From Thamnaconus septentrionalis (taxonomy: Eukaryota > Chordata > Actinopteri > Tetraodontiformes > Monacanthidae): DNA of 64,000 nucleotides. This document shows positions 49,822 to 61,453 of the stretch, in pieces (position 1 is the first letter of the stretch; every line of letters starts with the position of its first letter). A model generated the notes under the pieces. The model did no database searches and was not told the origin of the DNA. It saw only the letters and a list, made by a program, of their open reading frames with translations. The stretch spans positions 8,120,129 to 8,184,128 of the forward strand of contig CM020505.1 of the NCBI GenBank assembly GCA_009823395.1. The letters run 5' to 3'. A program made the translations under genes and the position numbers.

Positions 49822-49854
<33 letters not shown>
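49822..49854 (+). repeat. A33 homopolymer within the 3' UTR
   Basis: Thirty-three consecutive A on the sense strand. Confidence 0.97.
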
Positions 49855-49857
<3 letters not shown>

Positions 49858-50979
49858 TCAAATGACTGAGTGCTATTGTTAGGATGAGTGCAAGTAGTGA
49901 CTTACCAGTGCCAGGCAACCAGGGTTGAAAAACTCACAGGGAGATCTAAATGTTTGATCAAACCTACTTGGTTTGATAGAGAAGAACAATCACAGAGTTG
50001 GATTGATTCATGTAGGCTGATGTTAAAATCAGTTCTATGATTGTGACTGCCACTTGCTGTGTTGCCTTTGTTGACTATGTCTACCTACAGTATTTGGCTA
50101 CCATTTCGACTTCAACTTTTCAAATCAAGCATTTTGCCAATGCTCTTTTCCTAGGTTTAGTCTGATGACCTGTGAAGAAGTTCCAAATGAGATTTGGACA
50201 TTTTCACTATATACTACAGAGCTACTACAGACACATGCACACACAAAAAAGAACGATCCTATACACAGTACAATTGTACTTGACAGACTGTGAAGAACCA
50301 GAAAACCAGACATGGGCTAGCACACGCAGTGCGCTGGTTTTTAGAGATCTGTCTTTCCCAATTACACAGTCGGACAGCTGATTCCTGCTCTTGAACTAGC
50401 CAAGACTCTGAGCTTGGTGGCAGAATAACCGAAAGCCCGGAGGCAATAAGCTGTCAAGATCGTCGACCACTGCAATCAGATGGGGCCAAATCCAGGAAAT
50501 GATTTATCTTCTCCTGACTGTGGTCGGGGTTACCAGTCAAGTGATGACTGATGGTGTTTTTTTTTTGTTTTCCAGCATACTCTCCAGCCAGTAAAAAAAA
50601 ATGGACAGATTTATACACCAACTGATTAGGCAGACAGACAAATGGGGAGATTGACACCTGTGTCAGTCATTGTGTGAACGGGAGACAAGGACAGATTGCA
50701 ATGGAAAGAGACAAGTAGTTGTCTCTCTTTGTCTCTTCTGATATTTTTCTTCAGTGAAGATATTGATGAACAGACTCCATGTTCAAAAACCCAGTGGCCC
50801 CATGGGACTTCCCAAACCACTGCTGCTGGGAAACCCAAAATATAAACTTTATATGAACTCTTAAACCGCACAAATTTTGCACTAGTGTGTTTTTTCTGAC
50901 TGGGTTATGAAAAAAAAAATAATACTTTTAGGGTCTGAACCGGGTTTGAAAATGAGTACATTCTAAAAAAAAAAAAGAA

Positions 50980-51005
50980 AAGAGAGAGAGAGAGAGAGAA
51001 AGAGA
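50980..51005. repeat. (GA)n run in the 3' UTR
   Basis: About 13 GA units with one AA interruption. Confidence 0.9.
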
Positions 51006-51775
51006 ATTTATCAAAAAAAAGCTTCTATCTTTAAAAAGATGACAATGTGACTAAATACAGGGTTACAGAGTGTTTGTATATACACATTTATATGTCACGC
51101 TCCCTGCTAGCAGAAGGTGTGACCACATGCTATACTTTTTGGGTTTGTTATGTTTTTCCCCCTTGGCAAGATGCTCGCCAACTAGAAAGTTTCAACGCGT
51201 TTATCCATGGACCTACAGTCTCCAGGCGTCATGTGATGACAACACCCTGTTGTCATTTTAGGAACAGGGGCTGTTTCTGAAAGCTCATTCTACTGCTGCT
51301 ACTGCTGTTGGACGACCCATAAAAAAAGAATAAAATAATAATGATTAAAAGAAATGATTATGGTCCTGCTGAAACACCTTGCTGGTGCCATACTGCCTCT
51401 TATACTTTAACTCCATTGTTTCTGGGGTACTTTACTGTCCTTCAGAGGTACACAGAAAAAAATATACACTGGTTCTTATGGGCACATTTTTCTAGTTTCT
51501 AGTAGCAAACGGTGTGAGCTCTCAGAAACACCATGTGACTGTCTCCCATGCACATGATCTTATATTTTATACACCTTTTATAAAGTGCTCGCGGCATAAT
51601 CTCTTTTCGAATCGGTCACGGAAGACAGAAGACGAAACCGATAACAGACGATGACAACATGCACAATTATTGTTGTCGCTGTCTACTGCCCCCTCCCCTT
51701 GGAACCCTGCCGTCGTTTGAGAAATACCTCCTGTGCAAAGTTACATCCTGCTTACAAATGCTGGAAGCTCACTGC

Positions 51776-51781
51776 AATAAA
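51776..51781 (+). promoter_or_regulatory. Presumed csmd1 polyadenylation signal (AATAAA)
   Basis: A canonical hexamer 2.8 kb after the stop, followed within 50 bases by T/G-rich sequence (51815-51840) suitable as a downstream element. Earlier (51329) and later (55447, 56724) hexamers are possible alternatives. Confidence 0.5.
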
Positions 51782-54663
51782 TACACAAGCTTAGCAAGTC
51801 TAATTGTGCATCGAGCTTATATTCTGGTATTTTGAGTCCAAATGTCATGCTATAATATTTATGAGTCTGCAAGCCCCAAGAAAACACGCCAGATTAAAGT
51901 CACTTGCCGAGCTTGTTATTTCTTGCAGTGATTCCCTAAAATGTTTTTTTTTCTTGAAAGATGCTGCACTTGGTTTAGATCCCAGATGTAACTGCTTTCA
52001 ATGTGCATCTTTCTGTGTTTTCAGGCCTGTTTTATATGTGTGTCTCACTCTTCATCACACACACACACCACTGAGGTATTTCCCTTAACCCACATCATTT
52101 TAACTGTCTAGATGCATTTTCCTTTACGTGTCCCATAGTTGTCACCACGCTGTCACAGCCCATCACACTGTCACGCTTACAAACCCAACATCGCAAATCC
52201 ATTTTTGCATCTGGTTTTTGGTAAGTCAGACAATTCTTTTTGTTGTTAGTTTTGTTTGACTTTCATACTAAAATATTCCAGCCCTTCAACTAAATTCACT
52301 GAAAGCAAAGGGGGGTCTGCATGAGAAGGTTGTCAAATTCACCTATTTTGATGTGTGAACACAATTCTCCCCCCCCTCCCCTCCCGTGAGGGGATCAACT
52401 CCAGACCTGAATGCTGCATATGAAAATGCCCTGAAACAATGGTGATTATATTTGGAAGCAAGACAACAGGATATTGTTGGTTTTATAATATCCATTGTTT
52501 ACCTGTCATTCACAGCCTCCCTGCCAAGGTCGAAGACAAATGCACGCAGGCAGCACCGAGCTCCAGAAATACAATCAGACAGTTTCACCACGAGCTAAAC
52601 TCCGGCTGCTTTAAGGAGTACGTCAAGAGAGAGCACAAGATTTTTAACAATAGTTGCCCATCTGCTCCCAAGTTACTGAGCCATAGTCTCGTGTTTTCTT
52701 TTGTTGTTCTTTTTTCTTTCTCGCTGGAGTGCACACACTGCCTTTTAATTGATTTAATTACTTCAGCTGAGATTTCCCATGGAGTCAAAAGAGCATAATA
52801 GTGTCTGATAAGTAGGACCTGCAGAGATTCCAGCGGCCTTATAAAAGGTCTAATTTTTAACATTTAATTGCACCGATCTCCTTGTGTGACCCCAACCCTC
52901 CCCCGTCCCCCACCAAAAAAAAACATCTTCTGAAGTTTCCATGGGCAGCAAGGGCAGCAGTTTTAATAGTCAATGACGGACGACAGATTTGCTCCGCATT
53001 ATTGTTTATGTTGGAAAGCCATTCAGGTCTAAAAGCTGTGTTCCACATCGTCTACTTCGATTAGTACTTCCTATGTCAGTGCAGTCCGCTCACTGTGTCA
53101 GGCACTAATGGCTTGCGTTGTCTCTCAGTGCACTCTTCCTTCGTCCACCACGTAGCTTGAAGCAGGGTAGCTGCTTTGCGAACGCTTCGCTTTTACGTTA
53201 CAGAACAAAGACGGCGCTCCTTCAGCGGGTCAAGAGTCCGTCATTGCAGGTAATTATTTTGGCCTCGTTGAGTGCAGGGACAATACTCTGCATTTTCACA
53301 TACATTTTTGCAAAAATGGTCACGGCCTCACACTGAGATAAACATTGTAAACTGGAGATGATCTGGAGTTTCTCTCTTCATTTGATGCTGAACACGTCAT
53401 CATGTCAACATTAGTGTCTAGTCATGTCCAGCATCTCAACACCAGGGTGGCCATTAATCTGCCTTCAATAGGACACATGGCCATGCAATATGGCCCTGTG
53501 TGACCTGTTTGCTTACATGCATAATCCAGCCGCCTGCACGTCTTTCCTGGCTCAGTCCTTCGTGCCACTGGTCGCTCCTCCAGCACTGCTAGCATCCTGT
53601 CAACTTGCAGCCCCCAGTTTGAGCTAGCAGCCCCCACCACCTGCAGAGAGACAGCAGCTTTTACTTTTTCACATTATTACCAGAGCCTTTCTGAGCTCAG
53701 TCTCCTGGCAGCAGGGGGGAATCCTTCGAGCATTACACGTTCGTCATGAACAATTTACTTTCTTGGGTCATGACGTGAACTTGTTCTTTTTATATACTGG
53801 TTCTGTTTAAAATAAACCAGCAGAAGTGTGTTGGTCTTCATTGTGAAATGTCAAATTTCACCAAACTAAATTATTTTTCTTCTATTTTTTAAACTTTTGT
53901 ATCTCTAAGTTGTTGAGCCTTTGAATAGCTTGTTGTTGTCGAAACTGGGTTTGTCCCCTGGCAGCGCCTCTCTTTGCTTCCATTGGATAAATTGATAACT
54001 TTTAATCTTCCCCAGTGTGTGGCTTGTGTCTCTTCTTGTCAGCAAATGATAAAGTGTCCCTGCCTTCCACCCGGCATCAGCTAAATAAGCCTTATTCCTG
54101 CCCTTATCATCCACTATGGTGGAATGAAACCTCATAGTTTAAAACTTTCTTAAATATGTGAGATATGTCACCCTCCAGACAACTGGTTGGTGTTTTTTTT
54201 TTTTTTTTACACTTCCATATAATTAATGGATAAAATTGTCCTTTATGCGGCCTCATCGGCAGTCACCTCATTTTTAAAGAGCAACAGCTGGCTGCAAAAA
54301 TTCCACCCACAAAAAAGAAACAAAACTTTAAAATGCCAAGGTTGTATCTGCCTTAAAGCTCCCACTCACCTCACTTCCTTTCTCAGAAGTGGTGTCGTCA
54401 GCAGTACTCACTGAAAAAAGCACCCAGGACTCTTTTAAGCAGAAAAAAAAGAAGAAGAAAAAAAAAGGAAATGCATGCCTAAAATGTAAATATCGCACTT
54501 TGGCTTTGTCACACAATGTCAGATGGCGGAGACAAGCTTCACTATGAATTATTAAAAGCCAAATAAGGAAGATATAAAGATGATTAATGTCCTCCGAAAA
54601 ACTTCCTGAAAGTCACAGATACCAGGCGGCGCCAGTGTCACTACAGCTCACATGCACCACGAC

Positions 54664-54890
54664 AACCAGTCCAGGGTGCTTCTTGGATCCACTGAAACCA
54701 GTCCAATCTACTTTTCTGTACTTCTATAACTGGTTCAGTCCAGTCACCCTCGCCCTACTCCTGCAACCGGTCTTTTCTTTTTCACCTCCCTGACCCACAA
54801 TAACCAGTCCACTCAGGTGTCTAGCTCCACTAAAACCAGACCATTTACCTGTCTGCACCACTGTAACCAGTCCAAATAGCCTCTTTTGAC
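54664..54890. repeat. Degenerate minisatellite, seven units of 31-37 bp
   Basis: The core AACCAGTCCA or a close variant begins at 54664, 54696, 54728, 54765, 54802, 54834 and 54865, giving spacings of 32, 32, 37, 37, 32 and 31. Each core is usually preceded by CACT or CAC plus 1-3 bases and followed by C/T-rich sequence such as ACCTGTCTGC. Copies 3 and 4 are the most diverged. Confidence 0.75.
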
Positions 54891-55005
54891 TGTAAATTCA
54901 TTCCACTTGGTCTTTTATCCCAGAGTCGATGTCCGACAGTCACAGTTTTGCAAAAATAGCACAAAGGCTTCATTTATGCCTTTAATTTAAGCATTTTGTG
55001 ACATC

Positions 55006-55033
55006 ATTATTATTATTATTATTATTATTATTT
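55006..55033. repeat. (ATT)n trinucleotide run
   Basis: About nine ATT units. Confidence 0.95.
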
Positions 55034-56832
55034 AAAACAAAGTGACCTTTAAATAACATAACATCTTATTTTTGTGCCACTGGATTGTGCATGAAAGCAG
55101 TAATATACTATACATCTTTTCTATATAAAATATCTGCCCCAGAATAACACCATCATAAAACTGACTTGTGTGTGTGTGTGTGTGCCCACGTGTGCATATG
55201 CAGACACTTGAGCATTCCGTACATCCTGGCTGCCTTTAACCTTCAATTACATATGCATTTCTTTTTGCAATTAGCAATTGGAGGAGTGAGTATTGCAGCC
55301 CTTTTAAAATGGATATTTGTTTCACCGGCTTAATAGTTTGGATTGGACAACTTCTCATGCAGTACATTCAGCAGATCAATGTATTTTAAGTAACTAGCCA
55401 GTAGCTATAAATCAGGACTCCATACTTGGTCATTCTATACTTCCTTAATAAAGTTTAGTGCTTTTAACGCCACATGTTTTGGTCATCATAGAAGCGTCTT
55501 GATGAAATATCTTTGGCTCTTTGTCGTCCCAAACAGTTTTTATCAAGCGAGTCGCCACCGCCGCTGTCATTGTCCGTGTTTTCAAACGTCATATTCACTG
55601 TCGTCATCGCCATCATCATGTGCTGCTGAACTTGAAGTAGGTGCAAAAGAAAAAAACAGTTTTGTACAGAAATCTATTTTTTATGGAGAATTTGTAAAAA
55701 ACATAAAACAAAAACAAATGATTAAATATGCTGTACTTTTTATGAATAATAATGTAGGTTTTTGGGGGCGGGAGGGAAAAATCCTGATCATTAAAGTCAA
55801 TGTTTCTACCGTCACACACCATGTAAAAATCTATGGTTCCAACTAAGTATCAGTTATTAAAATGTCATATGATTTATTTTGTCCATTACGGCTGCTTTTA
55901 CACAGGAACCAGTGTGGGTGACACAGAGGGCATTTTTCCTGCAGAAGAAGCTCTTGTGTAGTTCACACTGCTGAAACATTTGCTATTTATATACGGAAAC
56001 ACTTCAGTTTTGAGTGATGTGTCACTTCCAGCTGCTCTATACTGAGGCCAGCGGAATATCTTAACATTTTCTTGCAACATTTACTGGAGAAAAAAATATA
56101 CTCCTTACCTTCAAATATTTTCATTTTCGCACATTTTTGAAGGATTTTAGGTGTACTTTGATGTATCTAATAAACAGAACCTTCAAAACAATGACATTCA
56201 GCATTAAAAAAAATATCTTGTATCCTGATTTTATCCATGAGGAGGTTTGAAACTACACTTGTTCTTGTGTAACTGCAACCATGGGTGGCTAATTCTAATG
56301 TGGAATCTGAGAGTGAGACAATGTTCACGGCTTTCTAAAGGAATTCAGGCGACTAAACCCATTCACGGCCCCGAATCTGATTTCATCAGTCTAAACACAA
56401 AATAATCTGTTTCTGCTCACACGTGGGCCGGGAAAGAAAAAAAATCTAATTTCTCATCCAATCAGCATCAATTTTGGATCTTACTGTTATATTATCCGGT
56501 GACAGCAGACTGCTACTATAAAGTCTTGAACCAAAGGATAGAAGATGCCACTTTTCTGCCCACCACCCCACCCCATCCTAACCCAAATGAGATTTTATTA
56601 GAGATCTAAGTGTTAATCAAGGATTTTACAACAAATACTGTATGTGAACGCAGCCTCACAACCTGCTGTTAAATGAGAGTCACAGTTTATCTATCAGATA
56701 TTTTGAAAACCTTATTTGAGAATAAAGTTTTTTATACAATAATTGCTCCATTTTTTTCATTTGTTTTTAATTGACCTGCTGGTTTGTTGTGTTCAGTTCA
56801 GCCTCTGTTCAGTTCTTGCCATTTCCCATCAG

Positions 56833-56877
56833 GTGCGCCAGTTTCGAATCCCCACCGTTCAACACGACTGCTGTGAG
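56833..56877 (+). other. Exon-like 45-bp interval (unproven)
   Basis: An acceptor-like ttcccatcag precedes and a strong donor gtgagt follows an open, phase-0 stretch that would read VRQFRIPTVQHDCCE. I do not recognise the peptide and find no partner exon, so it may be chance. Confidence 0.12.
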
Positions 56878-58818
56878 GTGAGTTTACGCTGTTGTTTGTC
56901 CACGTTTATTAGCCTGGTGGCCTTCCCACACAGTCGCCTCCGTGTCAGTCAGCCGCTTGTTTGAACGAGCAAGATAATAGCATTGACAAACATTAGAGGT
57001 TCATTAAAGTTTTGCTGGTCATCCAAAAACAAATCTATGCTTGGTTGTCAAGTCTGCATTCAAAAAGACAATGAGCAACCTTTGGCCTGACAATGAGGAA
57101 CGTATTCATGAATGTAAGTGTTCATACATGACTAACAGAGACTCTTCTGCATGAAGACAGTACTCACAACTTAGTCAGTGCGTCATATTTTTGGTAAAAA
57201 TGGTTAAACTGAATAGTGTGAAAGCTTCTTTTGTGCAGGTGCCACTTAACTAGTATGAGTTCACTCCAACCAAGAAAATCAAAAATTTTAAGGCACCTCT
57301 TCTCGGTATCATACAAGTAAAAAAATAAATAAATAAGGATGAGAGAAAGAAAAAAAACCATGAGCGTAAGCACTCAGACTTGTTTGTGTTTGTTTTGAAG
57401 GAGCCTGGGTAGAGTGTAACGCGTAAAAAGTTGAAGCTAACTTGCAAAACAAGGTTGCGAGTTGGTTCAGAGGGGGGGAGAGAACATGCGTGGGCCGAAG
57501 TGCCTCCAGGGCCGCATGTTGTTTTTGAGGTGATGTTTTTAAAGACTTAAATGCGAGTTACAATATAAAAGGCGAAAAATAAAATAAAAAAAAGACGTCA
57601 ACATGAAGAAATCGTTGGGGAAGACTTGGTGCTTTAAGACGATGGTGTTTGGAGGGTGGATGAGTTTTCATGCTAGTTTTGGTTCAGTCAGTGCCGCAAG
57701 ACTTGGAACAGAATGCTGAGCGACAAGTGACAGGCATTACTAAATAAAAACATGGAAAACATGAATAAAATGGAAAAAACGAAATGAATGAAATAAAATA
57801 AACTACGTAGGAGGACTGGATTAAACTAGGCCAGAATAGAACGGAGACCAACCTAAATTCAGTAGCTGCTATCATGTGATCAACCTGTTAACCGTAGACT
57901 AGCTGAATTCAGCCAGATTGGCTATCCGGAAATTGTAAGTGGAAACAAGTGAATATTTCAGTCACTGTTTAAATATTTATAGGAAAACTAACAAGGCAGA
58001 AGAAGCTGCTTATTTTGGTATTCTGTCATTTGGGCTCATCTGTGACAAAAACGACCTGGTTTGGCTCACGACATGTCAGACATTGCGTGACAACTCAAGT
58101 CCTCCACAGGTTCTTTACCTTTACTCTGCGACTTCTCCATGCTTCCAAATGTCAAGGGACATTAGGGGGCAGTATTCTAAATAAGAGCCAAAAAACATAC
58201 AATTACCATCCAAGTAAACATGTCAGCTTTGCACTAAATTCAAATCAAAATAATAATCAACATACGATGTCTGGCAGGTGGCTGAGAAAGGGTCCTCGTG
58301 AAGCACAGGTTCTTTCTTTCTTTCTTTTTTTAACAACACGTGAGTTGGATGGAGTGTTCCTACCTGTGCTCCCAGGCTTGTTCGTGCTGCCTGCTGCCGC
58401 ATTCATGGTTGCTCCAGGCTGCTTCGCTCAATATCGCATCGCACTCTCACATGTCACTCTGCTCTTCGAACATCATTCACCGCTCTCACAAAAAGGTGCA
58501 AGAAAAAAAGAAACGTATTTTCTGCTCAGCTCATGGGAGGCGGCCACCGTGTACACATCGTTCAATTGAATTTCTGTTTTGTTACCCGTCTCTTATGTGC
58601 TCTCTTTGTGGCTCTCGGCTGAATGTCTGACATGTTGGCTGAGGTTCTCGCACAGTTAAATCAGTGCCAAGAGTAGACTCCAACAATATTTTACTTTTAT
58701 TTTTGTTTGTTGGCACTCGGCCGACACAACGTGACGAGCACCGGCGTGGTCCAATGTTGAAAGCGGATATGGCTAACTGCATTATGCAACAAGCAACCGA
58801 AAGGGCAGGTAAAGTTAG

Positions 58819-58862
58819 CTACCAGACTAATGCTAGTTATCTACCCGGCTAATGCTAGTTTG
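58819..58862. repeat. Imperfect 22-bp tandem duplication
   Basis: TACCAGACTAATGCTAGTTA and TACCCGGCTAATGCTAGTTT are adjacent copies of one segment. Confidence 0.6.
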
Positions 58863-60880
58863 CTGTTGTTTTGGACCCGGCTGTGCCTGGTTCCTGTCGC
58901 CAACCGTCCCTTAAAACACAGAATTCCCCGTATTTGAAAATGAAATAGTACGTCCCGTTTTGAATCGATATGGGACGGCGTTTTTCTGAGTTGTCTTGAA
59001 CGTAAATTTAATTTCGATGCAAACTTACGTTTGTTTCCATAAAGTTTGCGTTCAAAACCGTTAGCTGCAGGAAATGCCATTGCGCAACCCATTCACAACA
59101 AACGCGTGCTGGCTGCGTAGCTTGCGTAGAGTAGGCTATCAATCGGAATTGGTTGTTCTTTTCAGCAGCAAACGAAAAGGGCTGAGGCTCTTTATCGCTC
59201 TCAACTTTGAGCAGCCCTGTTCAAAGTTTTACCACAATGATTTGAATGACAAAACAACACTCAGTGCTACAAGAAGTGAGAAGAAGTACGCTTGGAAAAG
59301 GAAATAACACAGTGGGAAAAAAGAGAGTTGTTAACCTATGTCTACTGTTCCACACAGAAGAAAACAAAAACCGTTGAACTGATGACTGTTCATGGAAGAA
59401 AGATGTTGATGGGAGATGGATGTGGCAATGAGAAGGAGGAATGTTTTACAGTTAAATTTGAATTATTGGCACACCTAGAATTTTAGGGTTGTTTTTTTTT
59501 AATGAAGAAATAGGACACATAGGACTATAAAAAATGACATGAAGTAATGTGTGGTGCCACAAGGTGCATCACTATCCTGAGTTGTACTTTTTATTATTTA
59601 TTTGCTTTATTTATTGAATTCCTCTGTAAAAGCCATCCATCCTGCACTTTATTGATTGCTGTGTAAAAATGTTCAATTAAAAGATTTCAAGACAGTTTAA
59701 ACATTCAACTTATTTCTAATGTTTATTGGTAAGGAAGCAGTTCAAACCATGTGAACCATATACTTTTTTTGAAACCCTATTTTAGGTTATGATTTAGCAC
59801 GCCTGCCGAGCCACTGGCCTGTGGTGATCATGGCCTCGAGCACTGCGGGAGGCCTCCTTTATTTTTCTGAATGAAAGTTGGCATCACTATTCCAGTGCCT
59901 GATGAGATAGGACAGCTACTCGTCAAAAACAGATGCACTCATAACATGGAAGCTAATTATTAACAGAAAAATTTGGTTTTATTACGACCAGTCAAAACAA
60001 ATGAAAGTAACTTTTGACGCCTGACATCACTATCTCAGCGTGCTGTTGGAGAGACAGCACTTCCCTGTTGATACTCTGCTGTCGGCTCCAATGAAAATGA
60101 GCCACATGAATATAAGTGACAGCCCCTGACATTGACTCTTTTAGGAAACATGTTTTGATTGATTTCTTGAGTTGTTGCTCCTTTGGTTGTCACTGAAGTA
60201 AGGGAGCTCTGGTGGCCCCTTCAGGAGGTGTTTTGAACGTTTCTCACATTTCAGTTACCAAGACATTGTGACCATCATTCCAACGGCCTTCCAGCAGTAC
60301 TCTGGAGAAATAAAACAGATTTGGATCAGGTTTCAGATATTTTTTATTTATTTTTTTGTCAAATTTACAAGAGCATTCAGCCAGGTCATTGGTGTGATGT
60401 ACTTAAACCAGGTTAGTGTCTTTTGCCCCAGACATCTTTATCCCACTGTCATGAAATGCTTTGCAAAAAAGATATCCATCAAAAAGCACGTTTGACATTT
60501 GGTTGGTTGCTAAATATTAAAGGGTTTGGTTTGTTACAAAGCTACAAAAGCTGACTTCCCCAGTTTGATAGACCATTTTACCCACTCACAGGGAACAACT
60601 GAGTGATTGGAATACATCTCTGAATTGCTTCAGGTGCCTCAGAACAACCTGGAACTCCAACTCGTCCCTAAACTGCAACACTAAAACCATTTTTTCAGCC
60701 AAAATATCCAGTGTCACCTGATAACCTGATAACCTGCACCTGATAGAAAGGTATCACATAAGATTCAGGAAAGTCACACGGATTAAAAAATGTCACGAGA
60801 GTTGTAATGAAACACAGTGCTGTAGAGAAAATGGCTGAAATTTGATTTTGAGAAAAACTAATCTTGTGTGCCTACTTAAA

Positions 60881-61453
60881 GAGGCAATAAGCGATTTTAA
60901 TCATTGTCAGATATAAGGTTTAAAGAAATTGGTTTTGAAGCTTTGGTGGTGTTATTTCACATGGGGCAGAGCGTAACATCACACATTGTCGCTCTTTGTC
61001 GATTCCGAGCCCTTTCTGCCCTCCTGTTTTCAAAGCGAAGCCGACTGTGCGTGCAGGTGAATCTCCACCCATCGGAACATTTGTCCCAACGGTGAGACGC
61101 TAAATGCACTCTCCATGAATCGCAAATGTCGAGTGAATGAGCTGGACATGCTAATGTTTGCTAAAGTTACGTTGGATATAATTCTTGGCCCGCTTGGAAA
61201 CACAACATGGCAAATAGTGGTAGCTGAAGGCGAGACTGAGAATTTTGTGTCCAGCATAATTGTAGCTGCATGTCCAGCTTGTTCACTCGACATTTACACA
61301 CTTGTGGCATTATGTCCTTACATTGGCACTCCACATTTTCCTTGCTCGCTCACTGGCTCTGTGTCCCCTCGCAAATGCGACGAAGAAGAGGGTTTTGGTA
61401 TGCATTCCGAGTTTGGTTTCATGGTGCATCAGGTAAAAATCACTTCTTGCCCC
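60881..61453. mobile_element. Non-autonomous DNA transposon with TTAA-type target (573 bp)
   Basis: The left end GAGGCAATAAGCGATTTT (60881-60898) and the reverse complement of the right end (GGGGCAAGAAGTGATTTT) match at 15 of 18 positions. TTAAA lies directly outside both ends (60876-60880 and 61454-61458), as expected for piggyBac-like or other TTAA-targeting elements. Inside, two 30-bp arms (61122-61151 and 61268-61297) are inverted copies at 27 of 30 positions. The 145-residue frame over it has no transposase features. Confidence 0.72.

Larger units (their letters stand above)
48976..51805 (+). other. csmd1: csmd1 3' UTR (presumed)
   Basis: This begins right after the TAG. It contains an A33 homopolymer (49822-49854), a GA run (50980-51005) and two AATAAA hexamers (51329-51334 and 51776-51781). 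About 2.8 kb would be a normal length for this gene. The 3' limit is inferred. The 137-residue open frame at 49456-49869 ends in the homopolymer and is not a gene. Confidence 0.65.

Noticed and set aside
49456..49869. 137-residue open frame after the csmd1 stop
   Set aside because: It lies in the 3' UTR and ends in a Lys run encoded by the A33 tract.
52439..52798. Possible exon with an acceptor-like cattcacag near 52516
   Set aside because: The frame reads without a known domain and has no convincing donor.
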